NCBI RefSeq assembly: GCF_001401155.1
Contig: NZ_LJRO01000029.1
Span: 1 to 33,255 of the forward strand
Source of the DNA: Pseudomonas tremae
GTDB taxonomy: Bacteria > Pseudomonadota > Gammaproteobacteria > Pseudomonadales > Pseudomonadaceae
Direction: 5' to 3'
Length of the DNA stretch: 33,255 nucleotides
A model generated the notes under the pieces. That model ran no database searches and was not told where the DNA came from. It saw only the letters and a program-made list of their open reading frames with translations. Position numbers and translations under genes: made by a program. Positions 27,222 to 33,255 of the stretch are shown piece after piece; positions within the stretch are counted from its first letter, which is position 1, and each line of letters begins with the position of its first letter.

Positions 27222-28321
27222 TGGCCGACAACAGCAGCGACTATCGCACGCTTTTCCTCAACGATGTGCCGATGATGGATGCCCGCGCGCCCGTCGAGTT
27301 TTCCAAGGGTGCTTTTCCCGGTGTGATCAACCTGCCGCTGATGAACGACATCGAGCGCCAAAAGGTGGGCACCTGCTATAAGCAGCACGGCCAGGAGGCT
27401 GCCATTCAGCTCGGGCACCAGTTGGTCTGCGGGCAGGTCAAGGACGCGCGGGTCGAGGCCTGGGTCGCGTTCGCCAGAGCCAACCCCAATGGCTACCTGT
27501 ACTGCTTTCGCGGTGGGCTGCGGTCGCAGACGGTGCAGCGCTGGCTGAAAGAGGCTGGCATCGAATACCCGCGCATCCTTGGCGGCTACAAGGCGATGCG
27601 CACCTTCCTGCTCGACACGCTGCACGAGGCCGTCACCGAATGTGGTCTGGTCGTACTCGGCGGCATGACAGGCACTGGCAAAACCGAGGTGCTGACGCAA
27701 CTTTCAGACAGTCTGGACCTGGAAGGCATTGCCAACCACCGCGGCTCCAGCTTTGGCAAACGGGCCACCGGGCAGCCGGCGCAGATCGATTTCGAGAACC
27801 GGCTGGCCATCGACCTGCTTAAAAAACGTGCGGCCGGCATCGAACGATTCGTGGTGGAAGACGAGAGCCGTCTGGTAGGCAGTTGCAACGTGCCGCTGGA
27901 GTTGCACCAGGCCATGCAAAGCTGCCCGATGGTCTGGCTGGAAGACAGCTTCGACAACCGTGTCGAGCGCATTCTGGCTGATTATGTGGTTAACCTTTGC
28001 GCAGAGTTCATCAACGTCAAGGGCGAAGAGCTTGGTTTCGGGTTGTTTGCCGATCGCCTGTTGCAGAGCCTGAACAACATACACAAACGTCTGGGTGGCG
28101 AGCGCCATCAGCGTTTGCTGGCGTTCATGCAGTCCGCGCTGGAAGAACAGCAGCGCAGCGGCGCGGTCGAGCTGCATCGTGCCTGGATCGAAGGCCTGCT
28201 CGGCGAGTACTACGACCCCATGTACGCTTATCAGCGTGAGCACAAGGCCGCGCGGATCGAGTTCGCAGGCAATCAAATGGAAGTGTTGGCTTATCTGAGC
28301 GAGCGCGCCTCGCAGCCTTAG
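27221..28321 (+). CDS. selU: tRNA 2-selenouridine synthase
   Basis: SelU (MnmH, YbbB) replaces the sulfur of 2-thiouridine at the wobble position of tRNAs for Lys, Glu and Gln with selenium from selenophosphate, via a geranylated intermediate. The 366-residue product has an N-terminal rhodanese domain with active Cys95 in [14 protein letters not shown]-loop domain follows, with GGMTGTGKT at residues 147-155 (Lys154). The segments [21 protein letters not shown] (two blocks) and [15 protein letters not shown] are typical of the family. The ATG at 27221 overlaps the selD stop, so selenium donor and user are translationally coupled. No selenocysteine insertion genes (selA, selB, selC) are in the window; this locus by itself supports the tRNA use of selenium. 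Confidence 0.96.
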   Translation: MADNSSDYRTLFLNDVPMMDARAPVEFSKGAFPGVINLPLMNDIERQKVGTCYKQHGQEAAIQLGHQLVCGQVKDARVEAWVAFARANPNGYLYCFRGGLRSQTVQRWLKEAGIEYPRILGGYKAMRTFLLDTLHEAVTECGLVVLGGMTGTGKTEVLTQLSDSLDLEGIANHRGSSFGKRATGQPAQIDFENRLAIDLLKKRAAGIERFVVEDESRLVGSCNVPLELHQAMQSCPMVWLEDSFDNRVERILADYVVNLCAEFINVKGEELGFGLFADRLLQSLNNIHKRLGGERHQRLLAFMQSALEEQQRSGAVELHRAWIEGLLGEYYDPMYAYQREHKAARIEFAGNQMEVLAYLSERASQP

Positions 28322-28355
28322 TCTGATGAGGCTTCACCAAGCGGACAGGGATGCG

Positions 28356-29120
28356 ATGAGCGCAGTTTTCGATTTTTACCACACCCTCGGCTGGGGCCTT
28401 TCGGCACTGGTGATCGGCACTTTTCTGCTGGCCGGTACGGTCAAAGGCGTCATCGGCCTCGGCCTGCCCACCGTGGCAATGGGCTTGCTGGGCCTGGTCA
28501 TGCTGCCGCCTCAGGCTGCGGCTTTGCTGATCATTCCGTCAGCGTTTACCAACGTCTGGCAACTGGCTACCGGCGGCAGCCTGCGGCCACTGCTCAAACG
28601 CCTTTGGCCGATGCTGATCATGATATTCATTGGCACCTGCGTCGGTGCGTTCTGGCTGGGCATGAGTGGCAGTCATTCGATGACCAGGGCCTTGGGTGGA
28701 GCGCTTCTGCTTTATGCCTTGAGCGGCCTGTTCCTGCCGACGTTTCAGGTGGCAGCGAGGGCCGAGCGCTGGCTGGGGCCGTTGGGTGGCTTCATCACCG
28801 GCGTCATTGCATCGGCCACCGGAGTCTTCGTGATCCCCGTCGTGCCCTATCTACAGGCGCTGGGGCTTGAGCGTGATCAACTGGTGCAGGCCCTCGGGCT
28901 ATCCTTTACCGTCTCGACTGCCGCATTGGCGGTCGGCTTGTCATGGAATGGCGCGCTGGGCGGTGCGGAGCTTGGCGCATCCCTGATCGCGCTGGCCCCT
29001 GCATTATTGGGCATGATGCTTGGCCAGTGGCTGCGAAAACGGATCAGCGCGGCATTGTTCAAGCGGGTGTTCTTTATCGGCATGGGCCTGCTGGGGCTGC
29101 ATCTGCTGATAAAAGGCTGA
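28356..29120 (+). CDS. TSUP-family (TauE/SafE) membrane permease
   Basis: This 254-residue integral membrane protein has about seven or eight hydrophobic segments, with the TauE/SafE pattern GTFLLAGTVKGVIGLGLPTVAM near the start and GGFITGVIASATGVFVIPVVPYLQ in the second half, an internal repeat typical of the family. TSUP proteins move sulfite, sulfonates, sulfoacetate or similar anions across the inner membrane, but the substrate of this one cannot be told. The ATG at 28356 follows an AGGGAT ribosome site; an in-frame ATG at 28326 lacks one. It begins 34 bases after selU on the same strand and may be co-transcribed with selD-selU. That makes a role with a sulfur or selenium anion conceivable but unproven. 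Confidence 0.85.
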   Translation: MSAVFDFYHTLGWGLSALVIGTFLLAGTVKGVIGLGLPTVAMGLLGLVMLPPQAAALLIIPSAFTNVWQLATGGSLRPLLKRLWPMLIMIFIGTCVGAFWLGMSGSHSMTRALGGALLLYALSGLFLPTFQVAARAERWLGPLGGFITGVIASATGVFVIPVVPYLQALGLERDQLVQALGLSFTVSTAALAVGLSWNGALGGAELGASLIALAPALLGMMLGQWLRKRISAALFKRVFFIGMGLLGLHLLIKG

Positions 29121-29158
29121 TGAGCCTTATCGTGTGAGCGCTCGCTGACACGCAGATA

Positions 29159-29187
29159 ATAAAAAGCCCGTCACGCTGGACGGGCTT
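29159..29187 (-). terminator. Terminator of ispB
   Basis: On the minus strand AAGCCCGTC, a short loop and GACGGGCTT form a 9-bp stem followed by TTTATTAT. It lies just past the ispB stop. It could also slow transcripts coming from the TSUP gene on the plus strand, although no good T-run follows on that side. Confidence 0.8.
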
Positions 29188-29210
29188 CTCTACGTTGCTT
29201 TCAGTGTGTG

Positions 29211-30179
29211 TCAGTGCGTGCGGGCGACCGCAAATTCACTCAGCTCGACCAACGCATCGCGATACTCGCTCGGTGGCAAGGCGTCCAGGCAGGCGATGGC
29301 GCGGGCGGCATAGTCGCGGGCCAGTTGCGCGGTGTAGTCGAGCGCGCCGGCACTTTCCACGGCATTGCGGATGCTTTCGAGGTCTTCCAGGCCACCCTTC
29401 TGGATGGCCTGACGAACCAGAGCGGCTTGCTCGGGACTGCCTTCACGCATGGTGTAGATCAGCGGCAGGGTCGGCTTGCCTTCGGCCAGGTCGTCACCGA
29501 CGTTCTTGCCCAGGGTTTCGGCATCGCCGCGGTAGTCGAGCAGGTCATCGACCAGCTGGAAGGCCACACCCAGATGATCGCCGAAGGTGCGCAGGGCTTC
29601 AGTCTGTGCTTCGGACGCCTTGCACAGGGCTGCGGCGCTGTGAGTCGAGGCTTCGAACAGCATGGCTGTCTTGCCGCGGATCACTTCCATGTAGGTTTCT
29701 TCGGTGGTGCTGGCGTCGCGGATCTTGGAGAGTTGCAGCACTTCGCCTTCGGCAATGATGCGGGTCGCCTTGGACAGAATCTTCATGACTTCCATCGAGC
29801 CCAGTTCAACCATCATTTCGAACGAGCGCGAATAAAGGAAGTCACCCACCAGCACGCTGGGTGCATTGCCCCACAAGGCGTTGGCAGTTGAACGGCCACG
29901 GCGCATGCCGGACATGTCGACGACGTCATCGTGCAGCAGGGTGGCGGTGTGCAGGAATTCAATGGTGGCGGCGAGCAGGCGAATATCGTCGCCCTCACGG
30001 CCCAGCGCCTTGCCGCACAGCAGTACCAGCAAAGGGCGCAAGCGTTTTCCGCCTGCCGACGTAATGTAGTCGCCGATTTTCGAGACCAGCGGTACGCGCG
30101 ACGTCAGTTGCTTTTTGATGATAAGGTCAACGGCACTAAAGTCGTCCGCCACCGCGCGATAGAAGGCTTGGGGTTGCAT
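29211..30179 (-). CDS. ispB: Octaprenyl/polyprenyl diphosphate synthase
   Basis: IspB builds the long isoprenoid side chain of ubiquinone by adding isopentenyl diphosphate units to farnesyl diphosphate. The 322-residue product has both aspartate-rich motifs: LLHDDVVDMSGMRRG (first, with the DDxxD core) and QLVDDLLDYRGD (second). It also has the GGKRLRPLLVLL region that binds the substrate diphosphate. I prefer the ATG at 30179. A GTG nine bases upstream (30188) is in frame and closer to the GGAG site, so it is a real alternative that would add three residues. Chain length (C40 or C45) cannot be settled by eye. The gene is divergent from rplU-rpmA-obgE, a common gammaproteobacterial arrangement. 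Confidence 0.95.
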   Translation of the reverse strand: MQPQAFYRAVADDFSAVDLIIKKQLTSRVPLVSKIGDYITSAGGKRLRPLLVLLCGKALGREGDDIRLLAATIEFLHTATLLHDDVVDMSGMRRGRSTANALWGNAPSVLVGDFLYSRSFEMMVELGSMEVMKILSKATRIIAEGEVLQLSKIRDASTTEETYMEVIRGKTAMLFEASTHSAAALCKASEAQTEALRTFGDHLGVAFQLVDDLLDYRGDAETLGKNVGDDLAEGKPTLPLIYTMREGSPEQAALVRQAIQKGGLEDLESIRNAVESAGALDYTAQLARDYAARAIACLDALPPSEYRDALVELSEFAVARTH

Positions 30180-30211
30180 CAGCGACACGTGCTCCGGATA
30201 GGTTGCGCCGC

Positions 30212-30240
30212 ATGCTAGGTTGCGAGGTAGAGCGTGTCAA
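30212..30240 (-). promoter_or_regulatory. ispB promoter
   Basis: On the minus strand a perfect -35 TTGACA (30240-30235), a 17-base spacer and TAGCAT (30217-30212) give a good sigma-70 promoter, with a leader of about 26 bases to the ATG. Confidence 0.65.
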
Positions 30241-30258
30241 GGTATGACGACCCGCCTC

Positions 30259-30287
30259 TTGCAACCCGTCATTGCCTTGCGTACAAT
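30259..30287 (+). promoter_or_regulatory. rplU-rpmA promoter
   Basis: TTGCAA (30259-30264), a 17-base spacer and TACAAT (30282-30287) match sigma-70 well. The -35 boxes of this promoter and of ispB lie back to back, 18 bases apart. The predicted rplU leader is about 125 bases, unusually long for a simple start. Confidence 0.7.
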
Positions 30288-30363
30288 CGCGCACCCTAAC
30301 TTTCCTGGGCAGCACCTGCCTTACGCAATTGCAAAAGGGCCGTTCCAGCCCCATGCAGCCATG

Positions 30364-30393
30364 CCAGCCGATACTCTTCTTATAAAGAGCTGG
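30364..30393 (+). other. Stem-loop in the rplU leader
   Basis: CCAG, six unpaired bases, CTCTT, loop CTTATA, AAGAG and CTGG can form a bulged hairpin ending about 27 bases before the rplU ATG. It could take part in autoregulation by ribosomal protein, as is known for other r-protein leaders; here this is only inferred. Confidence 0.4.
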
Positions 30394-30419
30394 GTGAGCA
30401 GGATTTTCGGAGAAATACC

Positions 30420-30731
30420 ATGTACGCAGTAATTGTTACCGGTGGCAAGCAGTACAAAGTCGCCCCAGGTGAATACCTGAAAATCGAAAAACTGGAAATC
30501 GCTACTGGCGAATCCGTTACGTTTGACCGCGTTCTGCTGGTCGGCAATGGCGACGACGTCAATATCGGTGCTCCCGTTGTTGCTGGCGCTACCGTTGTGG
30601 CTGAAGTGGTTTCGCAAGGTCGTCACGATAAGGTTCGTATCATCAAGTTCCGTCGTCGTAAGCACCACATGAAGCGTATGGGCCACCGCCAGTGGTACAC
30701 CGAGATCAAAATTACAGGTATTCAGGCTTAA
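30420..30731 (+). CDS. rplU: 50S ribosomal protein L21
   Basis: The 103-residue product begins [25 protein letters not shown] and ends with the basic [14 protein letters not shown] stretch, the standard L21 pattern that binds 23S rRNA on the large subunit. CGGAGAAATACC provides the ribosome site. It is followed after 32 bases by rpmA, the usual L21-L27 pair. Confidence 0.99.
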   Translation: MYAVIVTGGKQYKVAPGEYLKIEKLEIATGESVTFDRVLLVGNGDDVNIGAPVVAGATVVAEVVSQGRHDKVRIIKFRRRKHHMKRMGHRQWYTEIKITGIQA

Positions 30732-30763
30732 TTCAGCCTAATCCTCAACTGGAGAATTGACTC

Positions 30764-31039
30764 ATGGCTCACAAAAAAGCTGGTGGTAGTACCCGTAACG
30801 GGCGCGACTCAGAAGCCAAACGCCTTGGCGTGAAGATGTATGGCGGCCAGGCTATCATCCCTGGCAACATCATCGTGCGTCAGCGCGGCACCCAATTCCA
30901 CGCTGGCTACGGCGTTGGCATGGGTAAAGATCACACCCTGTTCGCGAAAGTGGAAGGCGTGATCAAGTTTCAGGTTAAAGGCGCCTTCGGTCGCCGCTAC
31001 GTGAGCATCGTTCCGAAGACTGAAGTCTCCGCAGCGTAA
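30764..31039 (+). CDS. rpmA: 50S ribosomal protein L27
   Basis: The 91-residue product begins [20 protein letters not shown], the flexible N-terminal tail that reaches the peptidyl-transferase centre, and includes the LGVKMYGGQ and [15 protein letters not shown] motifs. The tail begins directly after Met, without the longer N-terminal peptide that Firmicutes cleave off. CTGGAGAATTGACTC gives the ribosome site. A terminator follows. Confidence 0.99.
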   Translation: MAHKKAGGSTRNGRDSEAKRLGVKMYGGQAIIPGNIIVRQRGTQFHAGYGVGMGKDHTLFAKVEGVIKFQVKGAFGRRYVSIVPKTEVSAA

Positions 31040-31052
31040 TCACGCAGTAGCT

Positions 31053-31084
31053 TAAAAGCCCTGTCTTGCGACGGGGCTTTTTTG
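31053..31084 (+). terminator. Terminator after rpmA
   Basis: AAAAGCCCTGTC, loop TTGC and GACGGGGCTTTTTT form an 11-12 bp stem with one wobble, followed by a T-run. It separates the L21-L27 unit from obgE, at least partly. Confidence 0.9.
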
Positions 31085-31105
31085 TTTGTAGAGGTAGAGA
31101 GGCAG

Positions 31106-31209
31106 GTGAGTCTCTTGCAAAACTGTTTGTGCGGGCTGTTGTGATGTTGACCTCTGGGGTCGCTGGTTTCTGATCGGTATCGCAACGCTCATTTTTGCAA
31201 GAGTCTTAT
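31106..31209. repeat. Nested inverted repeats between rpmA and obgE
   Basis: An 11-bp perfect inverted repeat (CTCTTGCAAAA, 31112-31122, with TTTTGCAAGAG, 31193-31203) encloses a second stem. That stem is GTTGTGAT, 31138-31145, with ATCGCAAC, 31179-31186, having one wobble as RNA. A small inner hairpin GACC / GGTC (31149-31161) lies inside. The outer stem can be extended outward by several pairs after one mismatch. There is no T-run after it, so it is not a plain terminator. The function is unknown; it may be part of the obgE leader. Confidence 0.6.
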
Positions 31210-31213
31210 GTAA

Positions 31214-32479
<1,266 letters not shown>

Positions 32480-32497
32480 TCGCTTGAAGTAAACTTG

Positions 32498-32527
32498 AAC
32501 GCCGCTACGATTGTTAGCGGCGTTTTT
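32498..32527 (+). terminator. Terminator between obgE and proB
   Basis: ACGCCGCTA, loop CGATTGT and TAGCGGCGT form a perfect 9-bp stem followed by TTTTT. It should limit read-through from obgE into proB. Confidence 0.9.
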
Positions 32528-32569
32528 GTATCTTGAATTTGAAAACTCTCTGGCTAAGGTTGGAAGAAG

Positions 32570-33255
32570 ATGCGCAGCAAAGTGACGGGCGCCCAGCGCT
32601 GGGTTGTGAAGATTGGCAGTGCCTTGCTGACGGCAGATGGCAAGGGCCTGGATCGCAACGCCATGGGTGTGTGGGTTGAGCAGATGGTGGCGCTGCATGA
32701 AGCAGGCGTCGAGCTGGTGCTGGTTTCTTCCGGGGCTGTGGCTGCCGGCATGAGCCGTCTCGGCTGGACTGTGCGACCCAGTGCGATGCACGAGCTTCAG
32801 GCTGCCGCTGCAATCGGTCAGATGGGGCTGGTGCAGGCGTGGGAGTCGAGCTTTGCCGAATATGGCCGGCACACTGCGCAAATTCTCTTGACCCACGACG
32901 ACCTGTCGGATCGCAAGCGCTACCTGAATGCCCGTAGCACGTTGCGTACGCTGGTCGAGCTTGGGGTTGTACCGGTCATCAACGAAAACGACACGGTGGT
33001 CACCGACGAAATCCGTTTTGGCGACAACGACACGCTGGCGGCGCTGGTTGCCAATCTGGTCGAGGCTGATCTGCTGGTCATCCTGACCGATCGCGACGGC
33101 ATGTTCGACGCTGATCCTCGCAACAATCCGGATGCGCAGCTGATTTATGAGGCGCGCGCCGATGATCCTGCGCTGGATGCGGTGGCGGGCGGCACGGGAG
33201 GGGCGCTGGGGCGTGGCGGTATGCAGACCAAACTGCGTGCGGCGCGTCTGGCCGC
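32570..33255 (+). CDS. proB: Glutamate 5-kinase (5' part, cut by window end)
   Basis: ProB phosphorylates glutamate to gamma-glutamyl phosphate, the first and feedback-inhibited step of proline synthesis. The frame is open from the ATG at 32570 to the window edge (228 codons plus two bases). It begins with [15 protein letters not shown], the amino-acid-kinase phosphate-binding motif. It continues with [41 protein letters not shown] and [13 protein letters not shown], all typical of the family, and reaches [15 protein letters not shown] near the end. A GGAAGAAG sequence lies directly before the ATG. The C-terminal PUA domain, if present, is outside the window. It follows obgE as in many Pseudomonas genomes. 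Confidence 0.97.
   Translation, partial: MRSKVTGAQRWVVKIGSALLTADGKGLDRNAMGVWVEQMVALHEAGVELVLVSSGAVAAGMSRLGWTVRPSAMHELQAAAAIGQMGLVQAWESSFAEYGRHTAQILLTHDDLSDRKRYLNARSTLRTLVELGVVPVINENDTVVTDEIRFGDNDTLAALVANLVEADLLVILTDRDGMFDADPRNNPDAQLIYEARADDPALDAVAGGTGGALGRGGMQTKLRAARLA

Overview
The window looks like chromosomal DNA of a fluorescent Pseudomonas, most likely of the P. syringae group. This is an inference from several things: moderately high GC, the recC-recB-recD order with no ptrA between the genes, the ispB / rplU-rpmA-obgE-proB block, and a selD-selU pair next to a PhnCDE-like transporter. No sequence search was possible. Nearly every gene belongs to a recognisable family, and no phage genes, IS elements, tRNA, rRNA or CRISPR array were seen. 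The first 167 bases hold no gene I can support.

Layout. (1) 168-9420, plus strand: recC, recB and recD, joined by ATGA overlaps, encode the RecBCD helicase-nuclease. (2) 9496-16954, minus strand: an orphan type VI secretion (T6SS) cargo operon in the order vgrG, DUF4123 adaptor, VasX/BTH_I2691-type membrane-active effector, two-helix membrane protein (likely immunity). The effector gene is broken by an apparent one-base deletion near 13840. A sigma-54-like site lies just upstream of vgrG. No T6SS structural genes are present, so the apparatus must be encoded elsewhere. (3) 17165-20718: a LysR-type regulator divergent from mmsA-mmsB (valine catabolism). (4) 20925-22652: periplasmic gamma-glutamyltranspeptidase. 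(5) 22721-28321: a selenium locus. A four-gene PhnDCE-like ABC importer (minus) is divergent from selD-selU (plus), followed by a TSUP-family membrane protein. The importer genes overlap and are probably co-translated. No phosphonate catabolism genes are nearby, so selenium oxyanion uptake is a better guess than phosphonate uptake. (6) 29211-33255: ispB (minus) divergent from rplU-rpmA, then obgE and the start of proB, cut by the window end.

The regulatory DNA holds most of what is less expected. The selenium divergent region carries an 11-G run, and the importer's leader carries a terminator-like hairpin with a 13-bp stem. The rpmA-obgE gap contains nested inverted repeats over about 100 nt. 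The T6SS effector's C-terminal pore region and the start of the adjacent membrane-protein gene form a block of clearly lower GC, as expected for exchange of effector-immunity modules.
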